64,000 bases of DNA. Source: Monosiga brevicollis MX1 (Eukaryota > Opisthokonta > Choanoflagellata > Craspedida > Salpingoecidae). Every line of letters begins with the position of its first letter. Position 1 is the stretch's first letter. The notes below the pieces were generated by a model. The model was not told the origin of the DNA. It did no database searches and worked only from the letters and a program-made list of their open reading frames with translations. Positions 50,527 through 63,782 of the stretch are shown one piece after another. The translations under genes were made by a program, and so were the position numbers. Location of the stretch: contig NW_001865071.1 of assembly GCF_000002865.3 (NCBI RefSeq), forward strand, positions 333,478 through 397,477, given 5' to 3'.

Positions 50527-51921
50527 TCAGTTGCCTTGACGGGCCCCGCCAGCCTCGTCTGCCATCGGCGGTCGGCCCCAATCATAACCGCCTAAAAAGC
50601 AAGTTTGGCCGCGATTGGATAAGGACGAGCCACAGAAGCCGTTGCACATACAAGTGCGTGCGCGCTTCCCAAGCCTGAAGTGAAACGACGCACCGGCAGC
50701 AGGGACGTCGGCGGGCGGGTTGGGCAAATCTTGCCCACCCTCGATGAGTGTCTTCAGGAATGTTGGCGTGGCTAAAATACGAGGCCCTCCGAGTCCGCCT
50801 GCCGACCGCGGCTTGGCATAGACGTCCTCCAGAAAGTAGTAAATGTGACCGGCGGCCATGCCTATTTTGGGCAGTGCACATGCAGAGGGAGCATAGGTGT
50901 GCCAAGATTCAAAAGCATGAGAGTGCGGTTTAGAAAAGAGCAAAGAGTGCGAGAGTCACGATAGCCGGCGGCGCTTTGAGGACCAATCTGAAGGGTGTGT
51001 GCAGGCACTCTGCCTTACCAAGGAGGTCAGCTGACGGGTCATTGCCAAGCAGCACGCCCATACCCAGGAGAACCCAGGGCAAGTATGGGGCTCTAGTTCC
51101 GGGAGGGAAGGCCATATTGAATCGGGATGACGCCCACAAGGCAAGGAGGAAGAGGAGGCGCGAGCGAGGACCAAGAGGTGCTGGACGTTGGCGTACCGAA
51201 AGAAGAGGAGGGCAAAGAGGCCCATGCGAACGGAAGGGTTTCGCCGACTCCAGATATAGACAAGCATGGAAACAAACGAAGAGCCCAAAAAGAGGAGCTG
51301 GTCGGTAAAGGGAATGAGCGGTGCGAAAATCAGGAGAAGTGCAGCCCCAAAGAGCATCATGAATGCCATGTCAGCTGTGCGACCCCGAAAGGAGTTTTCC
51401 TCCAACATCCGACAATAGCGAGTCAGAAAGAACATGTGAAAGATCCAATTGATGCTGACGGGGCCAAAGAAGGTAAAGTTGGTCAGGAGTCGCCACACCT
51501 AAGCCAACGCAGACAGGGCCGTGGGTTGAGTTGTAGCATGAGAAGGGCCATACAGCGGAAAGCCTCTTCCAGACGAGGGAGAGGATGGCTTGGGAAAGGT
51601 TAGGGAGAAAGCTGAAACATGCGCAAGAGTCCAGGCGACCAACAGTACCTCGCCCTGGCGATAAACGGCCTCGGGGTAATAGTATAGCTGATATGGGGAT
51701 ATCAAGTCCAGCATCTATCCGCAGCCAACCTCAGTGTCAGCCGATTAATGCGCGAGCCAATGGGCCATGGAGGCAGGCCATGGGGGTGTAGGAGGGCGCG
51801 CCCGGTTATCACAAGGACAAAAACGTACGATAGCAGCGGTGGTCACGAGGCAGGCACCGGCATAAAAGCGTGTGATGGGCGGCGTCTCCGCGATGGCGAT
51901 CATAATGGGGTGCATCGCCAT
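50527..51921 (-). CDS. Derlin-2/3-like ERAD membrane protein
   Basis: Six exons (51829-51921, 51649-51714, 51197-51498, 51019-51092, 50694-50861, 50527-50591) close at 255 residues. Derlins are rhomboid pseudoproteases of the ER membrane that help retrotranslocate misfolded proteins to the cytosol. Family matches run throughout: [108 protein letters not shown] and [13 protein letters not shown]. The WR motif of the first loop is present. The extreme tail is short and Gly/Arg-rich (GGYDWGRPP), where animal Derlins carry a p97-binding SHP box; I cannot confirm a full SHP motif. Confidence 0.94.
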
Positions 51922-52584
<663 letters not shown>

Positions 52585-55500
52585 ATGGATACACAAGAGG
52601 ACTTGTTGGCGCTTGGCGAGCAGACTGATGCCGTGCTCGAGCCCAGCTTTGTTGATGCCATCGCCAAGTAGGCCTACCATGCAGCGCAAGCCACCACCAC
52701 GTTTCTGCCCATGCTGCCCCTGACCGGTGGTCCTGTTTTGCATCTTACCTAGATTATCCAAGCTTGGCGGCGCACCAACTGACCTGATCCAAAATGGCGT
52801 CAACTCGTATCGCGGGTATCCTGATCTGATTCAGCTTTTGCAAAACATGTTGCACGAAAGTGGTGTGTAGCTGCTTTTGACTCATCTCGCAGCCCAGCAG
52901 CCCCACTCGCTCCTTTGTCCACCGCTTTTCTGGTTTGTGGCTGACTCGGCAACCTGGGCACACTGGGCACAGGCATGGACACGGACAGCATCGACAACAG
53001 CCTGCAATCGTGCGCCACAAAATGGCTTGAAGAACGCTGCAGTGTACCTGCTCTCAATCAAGGCGTGGAGGAATTGGGCGTACGAACGAGACTCGCTCTC
53101 CAACCTTTTCTCCCTCTGACACCCTCGGTGACAGATTTCCATCCATGCGCCTCCAATACCTGACCTCGCCTGCGTCTCGCACGCTCACCATTTGGCAGCA
53201 ATCGGGTTCCATCGCTCTCGTGGCGGAGGCATTGGATGCACTTATTGAAAAGCAACAGTGGCGCCAGCTTCTCCTTCACCTCTGCGACTCGGCTGAGGAA
53301 AGCTTTTTTCTGAACCGTGCTCTTCGTCGCCTCTCTGATGCCGGTACGGAGGACGCGGCTTCAGCGCACCAGCTTAGGGACAAGGCGTCCACATTTGGTC
53401 GCCTAGCATTCTTTGACGGTCATCGCGTGAACTGGATTCTGGCTGTTACATATTTTGGCATATCCGCTCCGCTCCACAGGACACTTTGAGCAAGTTGCTT
53501 CCATGCCCCGCCTCGAAGCTGATCTGGAACTCTTCACAGATGTGGTGCAAAAGCTGGTGACCAGCCTCTATCAAACGTTTGTTTTGGCTTGCCAATTCAA
53601 TCGCTGGTCGTCACCCGCAAATGTGCCGCTACAAAGCGCACGCAAAAAACAAAAACAAATACTGAAATTGCGTTTCGCTTTCGCACCTGCAGGCATGATC
53701 TTGAGGAGTTGAAGCGTCGCCAGCAGCTACTGACCAAGCTGGCCTGCATTAGCCTCCAATCCTACGCCTTTGTTCAAAGCCTCCTGCGTGGTCTCAGCGA
53801 ATCCAGTGAGGGTGTTCATGCCCTCCTTGCCGAGTCCACAGCTGACATCATTCTACAACAAGTGCAGGCCCGGTACGCTTCGCTCTGTGCGCTCGTAGCA
53901 TCTTTTTTCCAAAGTTTGTTCAAAGACGGGCGCGTGGGCTGCTGCAGCTTTTGACGTTGCGTGCTTGCTTCCTGGTCCTTGCTTGGGTAGTGGCATGTCG
54001 GTGGGGCATATTCATGCGCTCATGCAGTCCAAGCTGCATGCCCCCTCGGAATCACTTTCCATCCTATCGCGCCTAACCCAGTCCTCGTCGCTGGCCATGG
54101 CGGACGTGGCTCGACTTTATCGTTGTTACACCGAGTGAGTCGTGTTCACTTTTGCTGCAATGGCCAATTTTGGTGCCCGTTGCGCCCGTGCCTTTCTGAC
54201 TCACCGATGTGTATATATGGGACCCCTTTGATCGCATGTACATGTATAGCGAGCGCGAAGTAACGCCCCCCGCTGGCTTGCTGCACAACGGATTGCTTCT
54301 TGGTGTGTTTTGCACACGCTGCTGTCCGACTACACACCTTTTCTTGGCTTAATGAAAAAGCAATCGCACATCTCATCTCCTTGGATCCGGGCAGACAATT
54401 TGTTGAACATCATGTTTGGTGGAGGCTTTGTTAATCCGGAATATCGCGTCTACTACGCCACCCTTTTGGTATGCCCGATTTTTGAATGCCAGACGTGGTC
54501 AAAAATCAGTCCTCAGCTGCCTTTACTCAACCAGCTTTTGTGTCTTGCCTGCGTTGAAAAGGCGATTGCGGCATATTTTCCAGCCGAAGTCACACCTGCA
54601 GAGTGAGTGGCTTCTTGCAAGCTTCAACGAGCGCCTGCAGTAGCACCACGTCTTGGCCATCAGCCGAAAATCACGGTTGCCCTTCTCCCCCCACCCCTGT
54701 CATAGCTTGGAGCAAGACGATCAGTACCTGGCACACCGCAATGCCATTGTGACGGCCCATGAAATTCTGGAGCGTGCCACTTTTGTACCGTCTTCCATCG
54801 AGAAACTACGACCAACGCTCGACTACGCTGGTACCGCCTGCGCCCGCCAGTCCATGCCGTGCTTTGTCCCCCCCCCCCCCCCCTTACAACCGCCGAACGC
54901 TGTTTGATCGAAAAGCAAGCCTTTCCATTTGCTCAGTCGTCTTGGTTGCTCTGAAATACACACAGTGGTAGCCCAGGGCTTGTTACACTGGATGGCGAGT
55001 TCGACGGCAGACGGCGGCCTGGTCTCAAAAGCGTCCTCATCGGGCTTGGTGCAGCTCTTGCTTGGATTGATTGACGAAGTCAGCTTTGGCCAATTGCACG
55101 ACTGACAACTCTTGCTGCTTGCCCGAGACCTGAACTTACAGCCGCCTGATATCACTGATCTGTTTACTTGTTCGGGTCTAGATTGGCGAACGGTACCCCC
55201 AAATGCTCACATCGTGCCTACAGATCGTGGTGGGATGGTTGACGGTGGGCACGGCCACGGATGACTCGACTGGGGTGCGTGGGTACCTAGGTTTTCAGAA
55301 AGCCGATTCATCACCCCGTTGTATATGCCTCTTTCATCTTTCTCGTTCCGGAGGGTGTGGGGGTTCTTCTTCTTTTTTTTCTTTGTTACTTTGAAGGTAC
55401 TTTGCCTCAGGCTTGTGGCCACGTCCTCATGTTTCTTGTCGCTCGCTGGCTCTTGCGTTGCTCAGCGACAACTGCATCGACGCACTGCGGAGCGGCTAAT

Positions 55501-55982
55501 CGTAATGGTTGGCCGCGGCTACGTGTCGCCGGTTCTGGAGGCGGTGGCAACCCAAGTGGGCGCGATTGAGCCAGAAGCACTCGTACACTTTTGCAATCGT
55601 GTAGGTACTGGGGAACCAATCGCCTGGCATTATGGGTCATGTCACGGATCCAGTCATCATCGATGCAACGGGCTTGTGGGTTTTGCACGTAGTTGGCAGA
55701 AGCTTGCCTGCCACCCTTTCATGTGGCTTTTGTCAGCAAAGTCTGTCCAATATTCGAACAAGTTATCAAGCAAGGGCCGTTGGCCAAGGTGAGAGGGCTT
55801 TGGTGTGACGTATCCTGCCACGTCCTCGCCTTCACGTGATACACCTCGTTCTTTTTTCGTGTTCTTAGTTGCGGGCCGTGAAGGACTTTATCAAGGCGGC
55901 AATAGCCACCAAAGGGCTTCCAGCGACCACCTCGCGGCGCCTCAAGACAAGTCTTAGCAAGCTACAGGCAGCCCCCGCCTGA
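52585..55982 (+). CDS. NELFCD: Negative elongation factor subunit C/D (NELF-C/D, TH1)
   Basis: About sixteen exons: 52585-52667, 52753-52862, 52973-about 53043, then a block ending 53397, then 53480-53576, 53693-53872, 53991-54134, 54250-54302, 54395-54468, 54535-54602, 54706-54830, 54966-55078, 55182-55274, 55466-55600, 55693-55788, 55869-55982. They give about 584 residues; human NELFCD is 590. NELF pauses RNA polymerase II near promoters with DSIF. Colinear matches include VLEPSFVDAI (human IMEPSIFNTL), EKQQWRQLLLHL, LRRLSDAG, VVAQGLLHWM (human VVAMGVLKWV), YPQMLTSCLQ, VGRGYVSPVLEAV, LPPFHVAFVSKVCPIFEQV and a final KDFIKAAI. Identity is low but order and spacing hold along the whole chain. 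The exon 3/4 joint is unresolved: the longer upstream reading from 53135 needs a donor phase I cannot find, while 53199 works. Confidence 0.8.
54868..54883 (+). repeat. Poly-C run
   Basis: About 16 C residues in an intron of NELF-C/D. Confidence 0.85.
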
Positions 55983-56135
55983 TTGAGGGAGCCCATGCCT
56001 TTCCCAAGCTTCATTACCTATGACTGAGCCGTCGTGCCCATAACGCGAGTATCTGCAATTCCAACCACAAAGGATCACTCTCGGAAAAGTCTGACTTTTA
56101 ACACGTTTTATGCCTTTTGAGTCACATTCCAATGA

Positions 56136-56199
<64 letters not shown>

Positions 56200-56419
56200 T
56201 CATCGTGTGGTTGGAAGAGCGACGACCGTTTGAGCCGGCTGTTTGTGAGAGGAGGGTGGGTGTACGCCGCGGTGAATCTCCTGACTGGTGGCCCAGAGTG
56301 ACACCAGCCAGCAAGCATTCTCAGCATCTTCAGCATCTTGGCCGTGGACTGGCTGGCCTTGTGCATACTTTGACGTTTCTCAAACTGTCGTCGGTGATTT
56401 GCTCATTCAGACCGCCGTC
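55983..56419. other. Intergenic region with (CA)n
   Basis: About 440 bp between NELF-C/D and the transporter gene, with (AC)n at about 56137-56198, roughly 220 bp upstream of the transporter ATG. Confidence 0.75.
56137..56198. repeat. (AC)n microsatellite
   Basis: About 31 AC units upstream of the transporter gene. Confidence 0.95.
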
Positions 56420-57677
56420 ATGGAGTCGGGCGGTCTCGTGTGGCTCAGCCTCTACATTGCCATGAACTTGGCCACGACGCTGTTGAACAAGGCGCTGTTG
56501 GACACGTACCAGCTACCGTATCCAGACATGCTCGTTCTGCTCCACTACACATGCACATTTATCGGCGCCTCCGTCATGGTTCATGGCTTTCGTGTGATCG
56601 AGCCAGCCAAGATCGACCAGAGTGCACACATCAAGCTCTTCCTTTTTAGCGTTCTCTTCAATGTGAACATTCTTGTCTCTGCCGTCTCACTCAACATGGT
56701 CTCCATGGCCATGCACCAGATTGTGCGTGCTCTGACCCCCATGTTCACGGTGATCATCTGCTCTGTTTGGCTGAGCAAGTCCTACTCGAACAACGTCCTT
56801 GCGTCCCTTGGCGTCATGTTCTTGGGTGTTAGCGTCTATGCGCTCAAGGGTGAGGTTTCCTACACCCTCTTTGGGCTCATTTTGACAGCCTTTGGTGCCT
56901 TCTTGGCAGCTCTCAAAGGCGTGGTCACCAACCAGTTTATGGTTGGCGATCTCAAGCTTCACCCCTTTGATCTTCTTCAGTACATGTCGGGCTATGCCAT
57001 GGCCCAGATGTTGATCACGGTGTTGGCCAACGGCGAGATGCAGGCGTGCTATGATCGCGTATTGGAAACGGGAACCACAGAGACCTACCTCATGATCGCT
57101 CTGAATGGCAGCGGTGCCTTTCTGCTCAATGTCGTTTCCTTCAACGCAAACAAGAAGACCTCTCCCCTGGCCATGAACATTGGTGGCATTGCCAAACAGG
57201 TTTAACTTTTGTTTCCTCATCGCCCCACGCCCCATCGCCTCATCGCCTTTGTCGCTTTCCTGAGCTTCTGCCTTGACCCCATCACCGACTGACCCCGCCA
57301 CCCGGCTCTTTCTTGGCAGGTCTTAGCCATCATCTTGGGCATCTTAGTTTTTGCCACACCCGTGACCTTCCTGTCCGTGGTGGGCGTCGCTATCACCGTC
57401 ATCGGCATCGCGTGGTACGCTCGTGCATCCTTCCTTGATAAGCAGCGACACACGCAAGAGGTTGCTCGTGAGGTATGTTTACCTGCCGGGGTTGTGGGTT
57501 GTGGCCCTCATGTGCCTCGCGCATGTGACCCCAAGGCTTGAGCAACCAGATTTTTGATTTTGCAAGAGGCAGGACCAAGCAAAGGATCGAACCCGAATCT
57601 ATGAATAAGCTCATCAACTGCTGCCTCGCTCGCTTGCTCCACCACGCCTCCTTCACCAGAACGTGTCCAAGGTCTAA
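56420..57677 (+). CDS. Triose-phosphate-transporter-family / SLC35-type nucleotide-sugar transporter
   Basis: Three exons (56420-57199, 57320-57472, 57660-57677) close at 316 residues. The start is chosen at MESGGLVWLS, the first Met before the first helix. About ten hydrophobic helices are spread evenly. TPT-family landmarks: NLATTLLNKALLD in helix 1, QLPYPDMLVLLHYTC, SMAMHQIVRALTPMFTV and GAFLAALKGVVTNQFM, with a Lys in helix 8-9 (SFNANKKTSPLAM). Such carriers exchange nucleotide sugars or sugar phosphates across the Golgi, ER or plastid membrane; substrate cannot be assigned. The tiny last exon adds NVSKV, with no clear KKXX retrieval signal. Confidence 0.85.
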
Positions 57678-58216
<539 letters not shown>

Positions 58217-60735
58217 ATGGCGGTGCGTCTCTGGATCAGCGCAGCCCCGAATTGGGGATATGGTGCTCCACAGCGTATGTTGAACCGGATGGTTCGATTG
58301 AATTTGCACAGCGTGGCACGACTGGCTACCACCACCACTACCACCACCACCATCACTCCTCGTGCGCGTGAGGAGGCTGGAGCAGCTGCAGCAATCCCCT
58401 TTGAGCCCATGCTCTACCACCTGCGCCCCGTACCTGAAGAGTTTCAGCAAGCACTCGCATGCAATGTTGCCAACGCATTTGCAGCTGCGGCTCGTACTGA
58501 GCCTGGTGCCACGGCTCAGGACACTCAAATGCGCATCTGTGGTGAGGCCATCTTTCCTGCCTCGCACTCCTGTGTTGCACCCAGTTCTCATCCTGTGCAA
58601 CACCGTGCATTAGGGCGTGTGACATCCGTTCGTGCGATGGGCAAGCATCTGTATTTCTCAGACCTTGAGGACCACTCGGGCCGCATCCAGGTCCGTCCAG
58701 GATGCACACTTCACGGCTTCTGCCCTTGGAACCGTCACCCTCGCCTCATCTGAGGACACGCCTCCTCAATATGTTTAGGTCATGTGTTCAAAGCGCCATC
58801 TCGATGAAGTCTCGCAACAACGCCTCCTCCATCGACACGACCACATTGGTTAGCTTTCCGTACCAATCCACGGTTCACTTCACGGATAATCGTCTCACGT
58901 TGTGTTTGTTTGTTTTTCTCTCACGGGTTCAATCAGAGGTGTTTGGTTCTCCCGGCAAGACCAAAACAGGAGAGCCCACCCTCAAGGCTCAACTTGTTCG
59001 TGTTATTGCCCCTTGTCAAGCACAACTTCCTGACCACATTGAAGACAAGGTATCTCATGGCCCCTTGACCGCACATCATCTTGTGCGCAACCGTCCTTCT
59101 CCGATGCTCACGTCCATCCTGCTATGCCACTGCTACGCCAAATGCCAAAGGAAAAGCAAGTTCGTGAGCGACACATTTATCTCAACACAGTCGACAATGA
59201 CCTGCGCCAGACTTTGAAGATGCGCAATCAGGTGCATTCCTAGATTCCACTCGCGCCCTTTGCGTTCAAAACGACCATGAACTGGGACATGCTTGCCTTC
59301 GTAGTCTCGAACTCACGTCACTGTGGCCCTTGCACAGGTGCTGAGCACCATCCGTGAATTTTTTGCACTTCGCGACTTTGTCGAAGTTGAAACGCCTATT
59401 CTAAGCGCCCAAAGTGGCGGCGCCATTGCTCGCCCTTTTATCACCCGCGCCAATGCATTGCAGGCCGACCTGCACCTTCGCATCGCCCCTGAACTCTATC
59501 TGAAGGTAGGTGGACCTATAAGCGGTGCGGTGCTACTTTGTGGACCGAACTTTTCCTCCCAAACTTTTCCCCCACTCGTCTGGTGTTCAATCATCTGTTG
59601 CTGGATCCCATTAGCGGCTTGTTATTGGTGGTCTTCATCGTGTCTTTGAGATTGGCAAGGTCTTTCGCAACGAAGGTATGCTGTATTTTGACGTCGAGGT
59701 TGCGGTCGCGTTGATGGAGAAAAGCCGGGGAAGGGGTCGATTGATCGCCGGTACAGGCGGAATTGCCAGACCTGTTTTTGTTCGTCAACTCTGCATTCGC
59801 CTTCTNNNNNNNNNNNNNNNNNNNNNNNNNNNNNNNNNNNNNNNNNNNNNNNNNNNNNNNNNNNNNNNNNNNNNNNNNNNNNNNNNNNNNNNNNNNNNNN
59901 NNNNNNNNNNNNNNNNNNNNNNNNNNNNNNNNNNNNNNNNNNNNNNNNNNNNNNNNNNNTGATCAAGCTTTGCGTACGCACATGGGAGATGAAGCAGTCA
60001 ACAAGGTATATGCCGATCCAGGAAATGCTGGCCCAGTTCTGCGCCGGGCCTGTCAAGAACTGCACCTCGAGGTTGGCGACCACGAAACAGCCACGGCTCT
60101 CGTTGATCGGCTCGGCTCTCACTTGGTGGAGCAGCACTGCGTCCTTCCGACCTTTGTGGTTGATCATCCCATGCTCCTGAGCCCATTGGCTCAGGCGCAT
60201 CCCGATAAGGCAGGTTCCTTCTCGATTCCTTGCCTCCCGACCCCTTCCTCATCTTTCTTCCAGCCTTTCTCCACCCTACTCACCATCTACCTGCCTGTGT
60301 ACCTTGTCATGTTCCTTGAACCCAGCCTGGTGTGGCGCAGCGGATGGAGCTTTTTATCAACGGGGCCGAGCTGTGCAATGCCTACCAAGGTACGCCTGTC
60401 CTCACCCTCTCAAGAACATATGCATGCGTGTTGTTTGACTTGGTGTGGTTTGACCACTGTCTCTCGCAACGATCATGCCAGAACTGAACGATCCTGCCGA
60501 ACAACGTCGGCGATTTGAGGCGCAACACCGTGAGCGCCAGCAAGGCAACGATGAGCTGCCGTTGCCTGATGAGGACTTTTGCCAGGCTCTCGAGGCCGGC
60601 TTGCCACCCACAGTGGGTTGGGGGCTCGGCGTCGACCGCGTTATTATGGTGCTGTCGGGCAAGCCCCACATCCGAGATGTGCTTGCCTTTCCCATTTTAG
60701 CACCCAAACAGGCAACAAGTCAAGATGGGTGTTAG
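58217..60735 (+). CDS. Lysyl-tRNA synthetase, class II, probably mitochondrial (interrupted by an assembly gap)
   Basis: Seven exons before the gap (58217-58541, 58614-58690, 58779-58848, 58937-59049, 59151-59231, 59338-59505, 59615-59675) and three after it (ending 60209, then 60326-60389, 60482-60735). The enzyme charges tRNA-Lys. The N-terminus is Arg-rich, low in acid and ends in a Thr run ([13 protein letters not shown]...RLATTTTT), a likely mitochondrial transit peptide. The anticodon-binding OB fold shows [20 protein letters not shown]. The catalytic domain shows [20 protein letters not shown] (motif 1 end), [20 protein letters not shown] (motif 2), [29 protein letters not shown] and [17 protein letters not shown] (motif 3). 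The part just after motif 2 falls in or next to the 154-base gap. The intron at 60210-60325 appears to start GC rather than GT. Confidence 0.9.
59806..59959. other. Assembly gap (154 N)
   Basis: An unbroken run of N inside the lysyl-tRNA synthetase gene. It hides at least the start of one exon and probably a whole short exon after motif 2. Confidence 1.
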
Positions 60736-60904
60736 TCGTGACGTGTGTGGTGCATATGTTTGTGAAAAGAAAGTGAATAGAAGCTGAGAGACCAACACAG
60801 GCATCGGGAACTGTTGAAAGCATGATTCTTTGATTACGGTCTGACAACGTGGCGTGGGGCTTGAAGGAGGCCGTGAGACAAGATTGCATTTCGACAACAA
60901 GTTT

Positions 60905-62245
60905 CTATTGGAGAAGGTTTGCAAAGGAAATGCGATCTGCAAATGTGGCCTCGCCGTTCTCAAAAATGACGCCAAGACCGGTCGGCAGTGCTGACAAATC
61001 AGTATAGGCGCCCAGGCCTGGCCAAAAGACTGTTTGGGCAGCCCACGTGGCTCCGGCATCCAAGCTTGTCATGAGCGTGAGGTTGCATCGTACAGTGGCG
61101 TTGAATGGCAAGGCCATGAACAAGGGCGAGCTTGGCTGTTGATTGAAGCTGGACTCCACCGAAGCCACCGTTCCAGTCCAGTCTGCTGTGATGGGAGTGA
61201 CCAAGCCTTTGTTGATGCCGGTTTCAGTGTAGGAGTGGCCTGCATCGTGGCTGATGGCATACATTCGGTGACCCGGCATGGGGCCTAGGTTGCGCTCTGT
61301 CACGTACAACCATGCTGATGACGTGTTACTGGCAATCTGCACGGCCTGTTGTAGTTGCACAAATGGGCACGAGCAGAGGTCAGGATATGAAAGGTGTACA
61401 CAACTTTATAAGTGCGATAAGCTCAAGAAATGTCACAGCGCCTGGAAATGGCTGCGCAGCGGGGATAACAAACACTATGCTTGACGGGTTTGTCCGCTCA
61501 CCTGCGCTTCACGAGACCCCAGTTGCCCCAGGGCAGCAAACCGCCAGCTAGCACCGTGATCAGAGCTCAAAAGCAAGCAGCTCTGGCAAGAGGCGCATGC
61601 CGTATCCGAATGAACTCTCTCCACTGGGGTTGCTGTGTCGGACATACACACAAATGGAACGACCAACGTGCCGGCCTCGGCGCAGCCACCGGGAGCAGCG
61701 CAGAGATGACGTTGAAGCTGAAGGCCATGACCCACGGCCGGCTGCACCGTGGGTCGAAGTCCTGGGGGCACAGGGGCAGTAAAGGCAAATGGCCCGGCCC
61801 AAGTGTAACCTTGATCGGTCGTGTTAAATACACGCACTGCGCTCTCCTCTTGCAAGAACAGCCAGCCTACATCCTTCTCGGCGTCATACACGGTAACATA
61901 AAAGTCGATGTTGCCACTGTACAGAGTGATGGGAGCGCTCCAAGTGCGACCCAGATCTGTCGACCGTCGCAAGACTAGACCCCCAACCTCTTCCACAGGC
62001 GATGGCGCGGCCGCCTGAAGCGGCGGCGCACAAGAGCTGATGTTCCGGCCTTCGGCAAAGGCCAGCAAGCCTTCACCCATCAAGATCAGGGCCGGCTGGC
62101 GATAGCATGGGTAGGTGATGCCATACGGCTGGTTGTTGACAAAAAGGTCTGTCTTGTTGACCAATGACTGCCAATTGGAGTGGCTGCTTGGCAAGCCCAA
62201 GACCGAGGCCACCAGCACCAGCAGCACCGCCACCACCACTGCCAT
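60905..62245 (-). CDS. Secreted sialidase-like protein (GH33-type, Asp-box repeats)
   Basis: Two exons (61502-62245, 60905-61345) close at 394 residues. A signal peptide (MAVVVAVLLVLVASVLGLPS) suggests secretion or delivery to the food vacuole. The arginine motif reads YRQPALILMGEGLLAFAEGR, the place of the F/YRIP Arg of exo-sialidases. Five Asp-box-like units follow: RSTDLGRTWSAP, NTTDQGYTWAGP, SSDHGASWRF, SHDAGHSYTE and SLDAGATWAA. Sialidases remove terminal sialic acid from glycans, and the propeller fold is well supported. The acid/base Asp that normally follows AEGR is not obvious; PVEEVGG stands there with an insert of about 20 residues. The substrate and activity are therefore uncertain. 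Several Cys pairs fit an exported protein. Confidence 0.78.
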
Positions 62246-62334
62246 GCTCGTTCTTGAACCAAAACAGTCAGAACAGCAGGTAAAAAAAGTCAGTGGCTGA
62301 CATGTCTGACAATTGTCACCCCCTCTCTCTCTCT

Positions 62335-62365
<31 letters not shown>

Positions 62366-62438
62366 AAACTCTCTCAAACTCTCTCAAACTTTTTAAATTT
62401 TTCGGTCACACACATGTGGGGGCGAGAACGAGCTCATC
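62246..62438. other. Very short divergent promoter region with (CT)n
   Basis: Only 193 bp separate two divergent start codons. A CTCTCT/CTCAAA array at about 62320-62395 fills much of it. Confidence 0.8.
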
Positions 62439-63747
62439 ATGTTGTCGACGGCAGCGTCGGCATTGATTGCTGTCGGTAGCTTGGTTGTCGCCTTCTGGGC
62501 AGGTGCGCCATGGATTCTTATCGTTGGCGGATCAGCTGCAACTGGCCTGTTTGCAGTTGGTGGTGTGCCGAAGCTAGCTTCGGCAGGAGCTCATGTGTCA
62601 GTCTCCACACATACTTCGGAAAAGGCGCGGCCTAAGAATGCCATTCGCCTTGACACAGCAGCCCTGGCTGCCCAAGCCCCAACGAGTGGAAAGGTGCAGC
62701 AAACACGGGTTTCTCCCGTTCTTCATCGTCGGCGCCCGCTGGCATCCCGGGGCAGTGTGCCAGCCATTTCCCAGCAGCAAGGCTCTGCTTTCAGTGAAAC
62801 CTCTTTCCGGACTACAGCATCTTTGCGCTCACCAGCTCCCCCCAGAAGTGAAGCTAGCCCTATCACCACGCCTCAGGTATGGCTCCCGGTACCCGTTTGA
62901 ACCGTCGACTGATCTAAACAATGAACATGCAGGCACCTATTGTTCCCTGATGAGTTGTAGCGACTCCTCTCACCCCCTCACCCCCCCGCCCCTTCGTTTG
63001 CTCGGCAGAATTTGCTGAGGATGCAGAACCTGTCTTCACAGGCAGCTGACCTCGCCAATCACCCAGTTTCAAGCATCAATGGTGCTGGCAAGAAGACCGT
63101 ATCTCAGGCTGCAGTGCACGTGGCCTCTGGCTTATCGTTGCAAGAGTTTGCCCCAACGTCGTACGTGCCCCAGTCATGACTCGTCTCGCATGACAACTTC
63201 AAAGCACCGCACTGGCTGGCTCAAATGTCTTTGTCTGTGGCTGACGCTTTGATTGACCCACCTCACTCACTCGTCTAGTTCTCGTCAATCCAACAATGCC
63301 AAGCAACCCGAGAATCCAGAATCATCAATGCCTCAGGACAACACGTAGGAGCTGGGCTGATAAAGGGGCAGAACACCTCGATGATCGCGCCTCTCAATTT
63401 TTTTTTTTTGTTCATTTTTCTTGACTGCAGGATTTTACAGCAAGAGACTGCCGCTCAAAATAGCGTTATGGCAGTGAGTCGTGCGAGCCCTCACTAGCCT
63501 AGGATCAAATGGCATCTCAGCAATTTCGCTTTTCTTTTTGTCATGACAGGCCTTTGAGAAGCAATTACGCCAGGCCACAGCTCGCAGGGCTGCTTTGGAG
63601 GAGGAAACGGCTCGCCGTAGCGAAGAAGCAGCGCAGTTACGCAGGAATCAAGAAGAAAAACAACGAGCTGCCAAGGCTGCGGCCAAGGCTGCGCAAGCAA
63701 CCAACTCCGGTGTGTTGCCATGTTCTTTCAATTTTTTGTTCCTTATT

Positions 63748-63782
<35 letters not shown>

